Below, piece after piece: positions 18,812-26,943 of a stretch of 40,439 bases of DNA. Made by a program: the position numbers and the translations under genes. The notes beneath the pieces are model-generated. The model was not told the DNA's origin. It ran no database searches and saw nothing but the letters and a program-made list of their open reading frames with translations. Origin of the DNA: Akkermansia muciniphila (lineage in GTDB: Bacteria; Verrucomicrobiota; Verrucomicrobiia; Limisphaerales; BJHT01); the NCBI GenBank assembly GCA_945861535.1, contig CAMAUZ010000073.1, positions 1 to 40,439 of the forward strand, given 5' to 3'. Every line of letters begins with the position of its first letter. Within the stretch, counting starts at the first letter, position 1.

Positions 18812-19005
18812 AACACGAGGCAGTCCGCGTCGCGAAACACCAGGTCGATCTCGCCGCGGGTCGAGCGGTAGTTGGCCACGAGGAACTTGAGGCCGGCCTG
18901 TTCCAGATGCCGCCGCGCCGCCGTTTCGCCCAGCGCGCCGCGGCGCAGGTGCTCCGGCAGTTCCTTGCCCCGCCAGCGTTCGATGAGCCAGTCCAGCCAG
19001 CGCAT
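18808..19005 (-). pseudogene. yraN: yraN (UPF0102) 5' fragment, cut by island integration
   Basis: The first 66 codons encode the N-terminal half of a YraN/UPF0102 protein, an endonuclease-like fold of uncertain role. The family motifs GALGETAARRHLEQAG, NYRSTRGEIDLV and DADCLVFV are all present. The next residues should be E-V-K (with the catalytic E and K), but the sequence turns to SFTRNIIRD and the conserved half is absent. The frame then reads on into integrase DNA for about 126 meaningless codons to 18427. The start lies 6 nt after the rnhB stop, so yraN was cotranscribed with rnhB. The missing 3' half should be at the other end of the island, outside this window. Confidence 0.85.
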
Positions 19006-19011
19006 GGTGCC

Positions 19012-19665
19012 TCAAAAGAGTTTCAGTTCCGCCTGGCGCACCGGCGCGAAGCTGCGGCGATGAATCGGGCACGGCCCCAACCGCGCCAGCGCCGTGAGAT
19101 GCTGTGCGGTGCCATAGCCTTTGTGCTGCGCAAACCCGTAGCCGGGAAACTGCCGGTCGTATTCGAGCATTTGCCGATCGCGCGTCACCTTGGCCAGCAC
19201 GCTCGCGGCGGCAATCGAGAAGCTGCGCGAGTCACCTTTCACGAGTGCTGTCTGCGGCCAGCGCAGAGAGGCGACGAAGAGGCCGTCCACGAGCGCGTGT
19301 TCGGGCGCGGGTGCCAGCGCGGCGAGGGCGGCGTTCATCGCCTGATGGGTGGCCTGCAAGATGTTGATTGCGTCGATGGTCGCGGCGTCCGCTTCGGCAA
19401 TGGCGTAGCGCACCTCGGGGAGGGTGGTCAGGGTTTCGAAGAAGCGGTCTCGTTGGCGGGCGCTGAGCTGCTTGGAGTCGTTCAAGCCCGCCAGTTCCGC
19501 CGGCACACCCGCACGAATCCACGCGATGGGAAAATACACCGCGGCCGCCACGACCGGTCCGGCCAGCGGCCCGCGCCCGGCCTCATCCACGCCCGCGATG
19601 CGCACGCGCCCGTGGGCGACGTGCGCGCGCTCGAAGGCAAACCGGTCGATGGATGCAGGCTTCAT
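19012..19665 (-). CDS. rnhB: Ribonuclease HII
   Basis: A 217-residue enzyme that cuts the RNA strand of RNA-DNA hybrids and removes single ribonucleotides from DNA. Active-site residues D27 and E28 are in GVDEAGRGPLAGP. Further family motifs are ALVDG and KGDSRSFSIAAASVLAKVTRDR. Length is normal for bacterial RNase HII, and the C-terminus (HRRSFAPV) is complete. It is followed after 6 nt by the yraN stub. The rplS-rnhB-yraN order is common in bacteria; here about 540 bases of repeats separate it from rplS, so it may have its own promoter. Confidence 0.95.
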   Translation of the reverse strand: MKPASIDRFAFERAHVAHGRVRIAGVDEAGRGPLAGPVVAAAVYFPIAWIRAGVPAELAGLNDSKQLSARQRDRFFETLTTLPEVRYAIAEADAATIDAINILQATHQAMNAALAALAPAPEHALVDGLFVASLRWPQTALVKGDSRSFSIAAASVLAKVTRDRQMLEYDRQFPGYGFAQHKGYGTAQHLTALARLGPCPIHRRSFAPVRQAELKLF

Positions 19666-19840
19666 TTTGGGAAGCGGATGCTGCCGGGAAGAGGTGGAAT
19701 GCGCCGCAAAAATCCGGTGGAAAAAGCAACGGGTACGTTCTGGAGATGTTGGTGGAATAAGCGCTGCTCGGGGCGAACGCGCCGTGGCGAACCTGACGCA
19801 GAACCCGAATCCTCAAAACGGATTTGGCAAAGGAATGGAG

Positions 19841-19884
19841 GCAAAGGAATGAAGACAAAAAATTCGTTGTCCTCATTCCTTTGC
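19841..19884. repeat. Inverted repeat with 17-bp arms
   Basis: The arms GCAAAGGAATGAAGACAA and TTGTCCTCATTCCTTTGC pair at all but one position around an 8-bp AT-rich centre. A partial third copy of the arm (GCAAAGGAATG) lies immediately upstream at 19827-19837. It is a dispersed palindromic repeat, and transcribed from rplS it could fold as a hairpin. Confidence 0.75.
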
Positions 19885-20026
19885 CCAAAATTCCGCCGCC
19901 CCACTCCCGCGGGTCGATCAGCACTGCGCCGCTCGCTGCCAATGTCCACCCCGCCGTGTTCCGGGTACCTTGGCCCCCGGTTGCGCACTATCGGCACTCG
20001 GTTTTTCTCGAGTCGGCGGTTACGAA

Positions 20027-20117
20027 CGCGGCATTTACGCCGCTTCATCGTGGAGAAAGTCCGGGCGTGTGCGGACACGGTGTTACGTGCGAACGGTGAA
20101 GCGGCGTAAACGCCGCG
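20027..20117. repeat. Inverted repeat with 21-bp GC-rich arms
   Basis: Arms at 20027-20047 (CGCGGCATTTACGCCGCTTCA) and 20097-20117 match as inverted copies at 20 of 21 positions, with a 49-bp centre. The arm core GCGGCGTAAACGCCGCGCTC recurs near 33851-33872 between oppB and oppC, so it is a dispersed family. I see no coding function. Confidence 0.75.
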
Positions 20118-20206
20118 CTCCGGGCGCGTCACGGCGCTTCCCACTACCGCCAAACAAAAACCGGCGGAGCTTCGCAGCGCCGCCGGTCGCAGAAGAGGGA
20201 GTTGGC

Positions 20207-20665
20207 TTACTTCGCCGGAGCCGCCGCGTCCGTCGCAGGGGCCGGGGCGGGAGCTGGCGCCGGAGCAGCCGCAACCGGAGCTGCAGCGGGCACGGCCTTG
20301 CCGCCGACCAAGCGCAGTTCCTTTTCCTTGACCGCCGTGGCGCCCTTGCCGAGGCGCTTGCGCAGATAGGTCAGCTTGGCGCGACGCACCGCGCCCTTGC
20401 GCTCGACCTCGATCTTGTCCACGCGCGGCGAGTGCATCGGGAAGATGCGCTCGACGCCCTCGCCGTAGCTGATGCGGCGGACGGTAAAGGTCTGGTTCAG
20501 ACCGCGACCGCGGATGCCGAGCACGACGCCGGAGAAAATCTGGATTCGTTCCTTGTCACCTTCCACGACCTTGGTGTGGACCTTCACCGAGTCGCCGACG
20601 TTGAATGTCCCGACATTTTTGCGGAACTGTTCGGTTTCAATTTTGTCAAATAGGGCCTGGCTCAT
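20207..20665 (-). CDS. rplS: Ribosomal protein L19 with Ala/Pro tail
   Basis: The L19 body (about 120 residues) is clear: [30 protein letters not shown] and [12 protein letters not shown] are standard for this 50S subunit protein at the 30S-50S interface. The start ATG at 20665 overlaps the trmD stop (ATGA). A longer open frame to 20767 overlaps trmD and was rejected. The last 30 or so residues are an Ala/Pro-rich tail (repeats of AP) ending in APAK that normal L19 proteins lack. The tail is probably disordered and seems a lineage feature, as SecG in this window has a similar one. Confidence 0.95.
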   Translation of the reverse strand: MSQALFDKIETEQFRKNVGTFNVGDSVKVHTKVVEGDKERIQIFSGVVLGIRGRGLNQTFTVRRISYGEGVERIFPMHSPRVDKIEVERKGAVRRAKLTYLRKRLGKGATAVKEKELRLVGGKAVPAAAPVAAAPAPAPAPAPATDAAAPAK

Positions 20666-21375
20666 AATGGTTTTCCTGTTTCGCCGGCGGCGACATTGCC
20701 ATCCGGCTGTTTCAATAAATCTGGTCTGCGTCCGGCAGTTCGTTGCCGGGACTGATCGGCCCGCCACCGGGCGATTTCCGCATGGTTGCCCGAGAGCAAC
20801 ACCGCCGGCACCGGCACGCCCCGGAACTCCGCCGGCCGCGTGTATTGCGGATACTCGAGCAATCCGTGGCTGAACGATTCGTCCAGCGAACTCGCATCGT
20901 CACCGAGCACGCCCGGCAACAACCGTGTCACTGCGTCGATCACCACCATCGCCGGCAGCGCACCGTTGGTCAGCACGTAGTCACCGATCGACAACTCGTC
21001 ATCGACCAGCGCTTCCTGCACCCGCTCGTCCACGCCCTCGTAGCTGCCGCAGAGCAATAGCAGATGCGGCAACTGCGCCAGCTCGCGGGCGACCGCTTGG
21101 TCGAACCGCCGCCCCGACGGCGTCAGCAAAATCACCCGCGTCTCCGGTCCCGCCAGCGCCTCGACCGCTTCAAACATCGGCTCCGGTTTCAGCACCATCC
21201 CCGGTCCGCCGCCGAAGGGCCGGTCATCCACCGTGCGATGCCGGTCGTGGGTGTAGTCCCGCAGATTGTGAATCCGCAGGTCCAGCCGTCCGGTTTCGCG
21301 CGCCCGCCCGACGATGCTCTCGTCCAGCGGCCCGGCAAACATGCCGGGAAACAACGTGAGGACGTCGATCTTCAT
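20662..21375 (-). CDS. trmD: tRNA (guanine37-N1)-methyltransferase
   Basis: A 237-residue SPOUT-fold enzyme that methylates G37 next to the anticodon using S-adenosylmethionine, preventing frameshifting. It starts [13 protein letters not shown] and has the family motifs [25 protein letters not shown] and [12 protein letters not shown], which form the knotted SAM site. The C-terminal part with YPQYTRP and LLSGNHAEI is complete. It lies 41 nt after khpA and overlaps rplS by 4 nt. rimM, often found just before trmD, is absent from this cluster. Confidence 0.97.
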   Translation of the reverse strand: MKIDVLTLFPGMFAGPLDESIVGRARETGRLDLRIHNLRDYTHDRHRTVDDRPFGGGPGMVLKPEPMFEAVEALAGPETRVILLTPSGRRFDQAVARELAQLPHLLLLCGSYEGVDERVQEALVDDELSIGDYVLTNGALPAMVVIDAVTRLLPGVLGDDASSLDESFSHGLLEYPQYTRPAEFRGVPVPAVLLSGNHAEIARWRADQSRQRTAGRRPDLLKQPDGNVAAGETGKPL

Positions 21376-21416
21376 GCCCTGACGTTGGCGGGCGAATCTG
21401 CCGGGACCGCCGCGCT

Positions 21417-21680
21417 TCAGCGGGGACGCGGCGCTTCTTCGACGAGTTCCACCGAGCAGCGCAGACCTTTGCGAAGACTGCCAACCTGCAGCAGCGAACG
21501 GATGGCCTGAATCGTCGCGCCATCCCGGCCGATGATCTTGCCGGCGTCCATCGGGTGCAGGCGCAGTTCGTAAATCGTCACGCCCTGGCGCTCGACGGGG
21601 GTGATGGCGACGGCATCGGGCCGGTCCACCAAACCCTTCACGACATATTCCAGAAAGGCTTGCATCACCCCTTCGGCCAT
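21417..21680 (-). CDS. khpA: KhpA-like KH-domain RNA-binding protein
   Basis: An 87-residue single KH domain with the GxxG loop in [16 protein letters not shown]. KhpA proteins bind RNA, often with KhpB, and affect cell division and translation. The start ATG at 21680 shares one base with the rpsP stop (TGATG), which implies translational coupling; the longer frame to 21761 overlaps rpsP and has no homology in its extra part. It occupies the common position rpsP-khpA before the ribosome maturation and tRNA modification genes. Confidence 0.93.
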   Translation of the reverse strand: MAEGVMQAFLEYVVKGLVDRPDAVAITPVERQGVTIYELRLHPMDAGKIIGRDGATIQAIRSLLQVGSLRKGLRCSVELVEEAPRPR

Positions 21681-21934
21681 CAAGCCGCGACCGCCGCCTT
21701 CTTGGCCTTGCGCACGAAGCTGGCGACTGTGTCGCTCGTCTGCGCGCCCTTGCCCACCCAATACGACACCCGATCGAGGTCGATGGTGTAGTTCAGGTCC
21801 TTTTTCAACGGCTGATAGGTGCCGATCTCCTCGATGACCTTGCCATCACGGGGGCTCCGGCCATCTGCCACGACGATGCGAAACACTGGAGTGTTCTTCG
21901 TCCCGATCCGTTTCATCCGAATTTTAACTGCCAT
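21680..21934 (-). CDS. rpsP: Ribosomal protein S16
   Basis: An 84-residue 30S subunit protein needed early in small-subunit assembly. It starts [20 protein letters not shown], and the body continues with the usual IEEIGTYQP and WVGKGAQ stretches. The C-terminus is a short Ala/Lys tail. The ATG at 21934 is chosen over one 24 nt upstream because MAVKIR is the conserved S16 start. First gene of the rpsP-khpA-trmD-rplS operon. Confidence 0.96.
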   Translation of the reverse strand: MAVKIRMKRIGTKNTPVFRIVVADGRSPRDGKVIEEIGTYQPLKKDLNYTIDLDRVSYWVGKGAQTSDTVASFVRKAKKAAVAA

Positions 21935-22250
21935 AAAATCAAAAGCTGCTGCCCGCACTCACCGCTCCGAAAACGCCTGAATACCCGAAGCCAGCCTGCC
22001 AAAATCGAATCCGATTGCATCCGGCTTTCCAAAAAGGAGGCGCAAACTAGACAGCTCATTTTCCGAACGCAAGCACTGTCTTCCGGCTTTTCGCTGCGCT
22101 GTGCGGATGACGTGTGCGGGAGCGCGGTATCTCCCCTCCCGCAGCGCCCGTGAACCGGCAGCGGGTTTGGCAAGTTCCCAAGGTTGCGGCAGGGCCGAGC
22201 CGCTGCGACCGGGGACCGGTCGCGCTCCGGCGCGCAGGTGGTCGCGCCCG
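21935..22250. other. Intergenic region upstream of rpsP with a hairpin
   Basis: No gene is visible. A perfect 8-bp hairpin (GCGACCGG, 3-nt loop, CCGGTCGC) lies at 22205-22223 just after the amidohydrolase stop; it lacks a T-run, so it looks more like a dispersed GC-rich repeat than an intrinsic terminator. The rpsP promoter should be in the part nearest 21935, but I cannot place it. Confidence 0.5.
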
Positions 22251-23222
22251 CTACCCAAGCTTGAAGAGCCGCTTGGAATTTTCGTAGAGCAGCTTTCGCT
22301 CGATGGCCTTGTTGGCGGCGAGTCGGCGCACGACGGCCATGGTGCGGCCGCCGGAGCAGCCGGGGCCGCGGCCGAGGGCGTCGGCGCAGTCGCTGCCGTA
22401 GAGGAGTTTGTTTTGATGGCGTTCGAGGAAGGCGCGGGTGTGCTCTTCGTCGCGGTTCAGCGCATTCAGGCCCGAGCCGGCGGAGAGGTCACCGAACATG
22501 TTCGGATAGTCGGTGAGGTAGCGGTCGGTGAGGCCGCCCGGGGTGACTTTACCGAGCGGGTAGTTTTGTTTTGGGTCGTGGTTTTTGTCGATGTTGCCCC
22601 ACCAAGCCTGAGCGTGGCCGATGAAATTTACCTTGGGAAATTTCTCGAGCATTTTGTGGAAGCGCTCGAAGCCGAGGTTGTAGGTCGCGTGTTGGAAGTG
22701 CATCAGGATAGGCACATCGTAATCCTGCGCCAGCCGGGCGATTTCCTGGATGTAGGTGGAGTCGCACTCCACGCCGAACTTTTGCTCGGCGATGATTTTC
22801 GCGCCGAGCTTGAGGTATTTCTCGATCTCCGTGCGGGCCTCGGGGAGGTCGGAGACTTCGTTGGCGCCGAAGACAAATTCGCCGGGATGTTTCTTGGCGA
22901 AGGCGACGACGGTGTCGTTGCCGCCGCATTTGGCGGCGAGGCCGTTGGATTTTCCGTTGTGCGTCGAGGGTCGGTCCACGGGGCGGCCGGCGGGCAGGAG
23001 AATGCTCATGGTGACGCCCATCGCGCGCTGGTGGGCGAGCAGGGCCTCGTCGGTGCGGCCGTGGTACTCGGTGTGCTGATGGATGTCGATGATCGGCTCG
23101 GCGGCGGGCGCGACGGGCGCGACGGGCGCAGGGGTGGCGGTGGTTTGCGCCAGACTATGGCCGCACTGGGCGCAGGCGATGGCGGTGGAGGCGGCGAGAA
23201 ATTGGCGGCGGGTGAGGTGCAT
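22251..23222 (-). CDS. Tat-signal amidohydrolase (Amidohydro_2 type)
   Basis: From the ATG at 23222 the protein has 323 residues. It opens with a twin-arginine signal (MHLTRRQFLAASTAIA) followed by a cysteine-containing AQCGHSLAQ region, so it is probably exported folded. The mature part has a metal-dependent TIM-barrel hydrolase pattern: DIHQHTEYHGR (HxH metal site), ILMHFQH, NFIGHAQAWW and a late LLYGSDCADA aspartate. These fit the Amidohydro_2 (PF04909) group of lactonase and decarboxylase-like enzymes. The substrate cannot be told. A much longer open frame to 24338 runs antisense to recD2 and is spurious. Confidence 0.8.
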   Translation of the reverse strand: MHLTRRQFLAASTAIACAQCGHSLAQTTATPAPVAPVAPAAEPIIDIHQHTEYHGRTDEALLAHQRAMGVTMSILLPAGRPVDRPSTHNGKSNGLAAKCGGNDTVVAFAKKHPGEFVFGANEVSDLPEARTEIEKYLKLGAKIIAEQKFGVECDSTYIQEIARLAQDYDVPILMHFQHATYNLGFERFHKMLEKFPKVNFIGHAQAWWGNIDKNHDPKQNYPLGKVTPGGLTDRYLTDYPNMFGDLSAGSGLNALNRDEEHTRAFLERHQNKLLYGSDCADALGRGPGCSGGRTMAVVRRLAANKAIERKLLYENSKRLFKLG

Positions 23223-23362
23223 GGGCGGTGATGGGTTGGATTTGGTGGCGCGGAGTTTTGCCGAGTTCCGCGGGCGGGGCGAAAGGAAAATTTCCAAACT
23301 TACGAACGCGACAGCAGCCAGCGGCGGACACAACCGCGCTCCTTGAGTTGCGGCTCCGTCGC

Positions 23363-25627
23363 TCACGCCTCTGGAAGTTGGAGCTTCCCTTGAGCTTTGA
23401 ACTTTGAGCTTTGAGCTTCGTCCCCCCGCGCGCTCTCGACTTCCATCTGGAGCCGCGCCAGCAGGCCCGAGTAGCGGTCCTCGACCTTGTGGTTGCGGAT
23501 GGCGATGCCAAGGGCTTTGCGCTGGCCGATGAGGAGGACGAGCTGTTTGCCGCGGGTGACGCCGGTGTAGAGGAGGTTGCGTTGGAGCAGCAGGTATTGC
23601 TGCGTGGCGAGCGGGATGACGACGACGGGAAATTCCGAGCCTTGCGATTTGTGAATGGTGATGGCGTAGGCGAGCGAGATCTCGTCGAGCTCGCCGTATT
23701 CGTAGGCGACTTCGCGCTGGTCGAAGCGGATGAGGACTTCCTGCTCGACGGGATCGATGCGCGTGAGCTGGCCGATGTCGCCGTTGAAGACCTCTTTGTC
23801 GTAGTTGTTGCGCATCTGCATGACCTTGTCGCGCAGGCGGAATTGCCAGCCGAACTTTTCGACGAGCGGTTCGTCGGCGACGGGCGGGTTGAGGGCGAGC
23901 TGGAGGCGCGCGTTGAGTTCGCGGATGCCGAGCGAGCCGCGGTTCATCGGGCAGAGAATCTGCACGTCGCGGATGGGATCGAGGCCGAAGCGCTTGGGCA
24001 CGCGCTGCTGCACCATTTCGATGAGCGTGAGCGCGATCTGCTCGGGGTCGTCGCGTTCGATGAAATAGAAATCGGTGTCGGTGCCGCGCGGCGCGAGTTC
24101 GGGCATGAGGCCGCGATTGATGCGGTGGGCGTTGGTGATGATGCGGCTGCCGGCGGCCTGGCGGAAGACTTCGGTGAGCCGCACGACGGGCACGACGCCG
24201 CTGGCGATGATGTGGCTCAGCACAAGGCCGGGGCCGACCGAGGGAAGCTGATCGACATCGCCCACGAGCAGCAGGGCGGTGCGGTCGGGCAGCGCGCGCA
24301 GGAGATGATTCATCAATGGGACATCGACCATCGAGCATTCGTCGGCGACGAGCAGGTCGCAGTCGAGCGGGTTGCCGGGATGATGCGCAAAGCCCGCCGC
24401 GCCCGCCTGCACGCCGAGCAGGCGATGGATGGTCTGCGCGTCGCAGCCGGTGGTTTCGGAAAGACGCTTGGCGGCACGACCGGTCGGGGCGCAGAGGCGG
24501 ACCTTGATCTGCTTGGCGCGGAGAATGAGGAGCAGCGCGTTGACGAGCGTGGTCTTGCCGACGCCGGGACCGCCGGTGATGACGAGCACGCGGCTGGTGA
24601 GCGCGGTTTTCAACGCGGCCCGCTGGCTGGGCGCGAGGTCTTTGCCCGTTTTTTGTTCACACCACGCGAGCGCCTTGTCGAGGTCGATGGGCGGATAATT
24701 CTGCGGCGCGGCGGCAAGGGCGCGCAGGCGCGAGGCGATCTCGCCCTCGGCCTGGAGAAGCTGCGGTAGGAAAATCATCGGCACGCCGGCGGGGGAATCC
24801 CAGACAACGTCGCGATGGCTGAGGGCGCGTTCGAGGGCCTGCGTGACGATGGGTTCCTGCACGAGCAGAAGCTTGCCGGCCTCGTCCTTCAACAGGTCGA
24901 GCGGCAGGGCGCAGTGGCCGTTGTTGGTGGCTTCAAGCAGCACGTGTTGCAGGCCCGCGTTGGCGCGCAGCAACGAGTCGTGGGGAATGCCGAGCTTCTG
25001 CGCGATTTGATCGGCGGTCTTGAAACCGATGCCGGTGATGTCGCGCGCGAGCAGGTAGGGATTCTGGCGGACCTTGTCGATCGCGTCGTCGCCGTAGGTT
25101 TTGTAAATGCGCACGGCGCGGCTGGTGCTGACGCCGTTGGTGTGCAGGAAGAGCATGATCTCGCGGACGATCTTCTGCTCGGCCCAGGCGTCCTTGATGC
25201 GGCGGCGGCGTTTGGGACCGATGCCGTCGATCTCTTCGAGGCGCGCGGAGGTGTGCTCGATGGTGTTGAAAATCTGCTCGCCGAATTTCGCCACGAGCTT
25301 CTTGGCATAGACCGGGCCGATGCCTTTCACCATGCCGCTGCCGAGATATTTCTCGATGCCCTCGATGGTGGTGGGCGGCGTGCTGGCGAGTTGCGCCGCC
25401 TTGAATTGCGCGCCGAACTGGCGGTCCTGCACCCAGTGTCCCTGCGCCGTGACCCACTCGCCGGGGCTGACGGACGGGAGACTGCCGACGATGGTCACCG
25501 GCTCGCGATGGCCGCGGACTTTGACCTTGAGCACTGCGTAGCCGTTGTCCTCGTTGAAGTAGGTCACGCGCTCGATCAGGCCGGAGACGGACTCGGGCGG
25601 TGGGTTGGTTGGGCTGGGATCGGTCAC
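23363..25627 (-). CDS. recD2: RecD2-type DNA helicase
   Basis: A 754-residue superfamily 1B helicase. The N-terminal OB-fold region (GLIERVTYFNEDNGYAVLKV) and helix-hairpin-helix repeats (GIEKYLGSGMVKGIGPVYAKKL, then EIDGIGPKRRRRIK) are RecD2 hallmarks absent from the RecBCD subunit RecD. Motor motifs: Walker A GGPGVGKTT with K358, Walker B with D429-E430 (VADECSMVD), VGDVDQLPSVGPG (motif III) and the C-terminal YAITIHKSQGSEF and YTGVTRGKQLV motifs. RecD2 unwinds DNA 5' to 3' and works in repair outside RecBCD. The last ~15 residues come from a tandem repeat and are probably dispensable. Confidence 0.96.
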   Translation of the reverse strand: MTDPSPTNPPPESVSGLIERVTYFNEDNGYAVLKVKVRGHREPVTIVGSLPSVSPGEWVTAQGHWVQDRQFGAQFKAAQLASTPPTTIEGIEKYLGSGMVKGIGPVYAKKLVAKFGEQIFNTIEHTSARLEEIDGIGPKRRRRIKDAWAEQKIVREIMLFLHTNGVSTSRAVRIYKTYGDDAIDKVRQNPYLLARDITGIGFKTADQIAQKLGIPHDSLLRANAGLQHVLLEATNNGHCALPLDLLKDEAGKLLLVQEPIVTQALERALSHRDVVWDSPAGVPMIFLPQLLQAEGEIASRLRALAAAPQNYPPIDLDKALAWCEQKTGKDLAPSQRAALKTALTSRVLVITGGPGVGKTTLVNALLLILRAKQIKVRLCAPTGRAAKRLSETTGCDAQTIHRLLGVQAGAAGFAHHPGNPLDCDLLVADECSMVDVPLMNHLLRALPDRTALLLVGDVDQLPSVGPGLVLSHIIASGVVPVVRLTEVFRQAAGSRIITNAHRINRGLMPELAPRGTDTDFYFIERDDPEQIALTLIEMVQQRVPKRFGLDPIRDVQILCPMNRGSLGIRELNARLQLALNPPVADEPLVEKFGWQFRLRDKVMQMRNNYDKEVFNGDIGQLTRIDPVEQEVLIRFDQREVAYEYGELDEISLAYAITIHKSQGSEFPVVVIPLATQQYLLLQRNLLYTGVTRGKQLVLLIGQRKALGIAIRNHKVEDRYSGLLARLQMEVESARGDEAQSSKFKAQGKLQLPEA
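23391..23418. repeat. Short tandem repeat at the recD2 3' end
   Basis: TTGAGCTTTGAACTTTGAGCTTTGAGCTT is made of 7-bp units (TTTGAGC and TTTGAAC). It is translated, on the minus strand, as the AQSSKFKAQGK tail of RecD2, so the repeat has become part of the gene. Confidence 0.6.
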
Positions 25628-25704
25628 GGCGGCGGCATCATTTGGGAAGAGGGCGGGCGGGGAGAAGCTTGAATTTCAGGGTGCGGGGCAGGGCGGGGCG
25701 GGAG

Positions 25705-25804
25705 GATTTGAAATTTGAAATTTGAGATTTCAGAAGGGAACGCAGGCGGTGCCCGTTCGCAGCGGGTGGGTTGATCTGAAATCTCAAATTTGAAATCTCA
25801 AATC
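25705..25804. repeat. AT-rich inverted repeat upstream of recD2
   Basis: Arms of 29 bp at 25705-25733 and 25776-25804 are inverted copies at 27 of 29 positions, and each arm is itself a run of AAATTTGAAATTTGAGATTTC-like units. The element fills the divergent gap between recD2 and the SMP-30 gene, where both promoters should be, so it may affect their expression. It contrasts with the GC-rich surroundings. Confidence 0.75.
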
Positions 25805-25857
25805 AAAGCCCCGGGCGCGGGCGTGAATGGTGGTTTGCAGGCCCGTGTCCATTGCGC

Positions 25858-26943
25858 GTGAAAATTTTTCCTTCTCCATCCGCCGCCCCAATTCACCCGC
25901 CAGCCCGGCCGTCCGCCTGTTCCCGCCGCGCCGCGTTGGGCGCGGGCGTGGCGGCGGTGACGGGGTTGATGGCAGCGCCGCTGCAACTGGCCGGTGCGGC
26001 GGCGGGACTGGCGGCGCGCTACGAAGGGTTGGCGACGGCGGACTTTCTCGGCGAATTGAAAATCGAGGCGCCCGTGGAGGGCAAGGCGTTCACGGAAGGA
26101 CCGGCGTGGGATGGCGCGGGAAATGTCTTTTTCACCAATGGCTCGCAGGCGCACATCCTTCGATGGGACACGCGGGCGCAGAAGCTGTCGGTGTTTCGCG
26201 AGCACAGCAACGGCGCGAACGGCACGGTTTTCGATGCCGCCGGGCGCCTGCTGGTGTGCGAAGCCGGCGCGAACAACCGCGGGCGTGTGACGCGGATCGA
26301 CGTGGCCACCGGCGCGGTCACGGTGCTCGCGGAGGCGTTCGCGGGGCACCCGTTGGGCGCGCCGAACGATTTGGCGGTGGATGGCAAGGGGCGGATATAT
26401 TTTACGTCCCGCCTGGCCAATACCGATCCAAAACTCGGCAATGTGAACGCGGTGTATCGCATCGATCTCGATGGCCGCGTGGCGCGCATCCTGGCGTCAC
26501 CGGAGATCGACATGCCCAACGGCATCGATCTCGGTTTGGGCGACCGCACGCTGCACCTGATCGAGTCGGACGGCCGGCTGAATCGCGCGCGCGCGATCCG
26601 CACTTACGACTTGCGGGCGGACGGGACGGTGACGAACCAACGCATCACTTTCGATTTTTATCCGGGTCGCGGCGGCGACGGGCTGTGCGTGGATGTGGCG
26701 GGCAATCTCTACGTCGCGGCGGGGCTGCACAAAACCCGTGGCACCAGCGAGACTCTCGACACCCGGCCGGGCATCCACGTCATCTCGCCGCAGGGCAGGC
26801 TGCTCGCCTTCCGCGAAACGCCCGAGGACACGCTGACCAACTGCACGTTCGGCGGGCCCGACCGGCGCACGCTCTTCATCACGAGCGGGAGATTTCTGCT
26901 GAGCTGCCCGACGAAGATTGCCGGGCGGGTGATTGGTGGTTGA
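25858..26943 (+). CDS. SMP-30/gluconolactonase-like beta-propeller protein, exported
   Basis: A secreted six-bladed beta-propeller of the SMP-30/gluconolaconase/LRE family. The N-terminus has RRAALGAGVAAVTGLMAAPLQLAGAAAG, a Tat-like or Sec signal. The mature part has the family motifs EGPAWDGAGNVFFTN, GANGTVFDAAGRLLVCEAG and GAPNDLAVDGKGRIYFTS, then DMPNGIDLGLGDRTLHLIESD and GGDGLCVDVAGNLYVAAG, each with the acid and Asn ligands of the metal site. It probably hydrolyses a sugar lactone, but the substrate is unknown. Start is uncertain: GTG at 25858, or TTG at 25852 in the same frame. It diverges from recD2. Confidence 0.85.
   Translation: MKIFPSPSAAPIHPPARPSACSRRAALGAGVAAVTGLMAAPLQLAGAAAGLAARYEGLATADFLGELKIEAPVEGKAFTEGPAWDGAGNVFFTNGSQAHILRWDTRAQKLSVFREHSNGANGTVFDAAGRLLVCEAGANNRGRVTRIDVATGAVTVLAEAFAGHPLGAPNDLAVDGKGRIYFTSRLANTDPKLGNVNAVYRIDLDGRVARILASPEIDMPNGIDLGLGDRTLHLIESDGRLNRARAIRTYDLRADGTVTNQRITFDFYPGRGGDGLCVDVAGNLYVAAGLHKTRGTSETLDTRPGIHVISPQGRLLAFRETPEDTLTNCTFGGPDRRTLFITSGRFLLSCPTKIAGRVIGG

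Larger units (their letters stand above)
19666..20206. other. Repeat-filled gap between rplS and rnhB
   Basis: No gene is visible in these 541 bases. They hold two inverted repeats, listed separately (19841-19884 and 20027-20117). Short frames on both strands read through them, but their products are repeat translations (Arg/Ser-rich) and not credible proteins. Confidence 0.6.

Noticed and set aside
22101-23231. 376-codon plus-strand open frame over the amidohydrolase
   Set aside because: Antisense shadow of the metal-dependent hydrolase; no independent motif.
23411-24769. 452-codon plus-strand open frame over recD2
   Set aside because: Antisense to RecD2 motifs; composition (Ala/Gly/Asp/Glu/Arg runs) is that of a GC-rich shadow frame.
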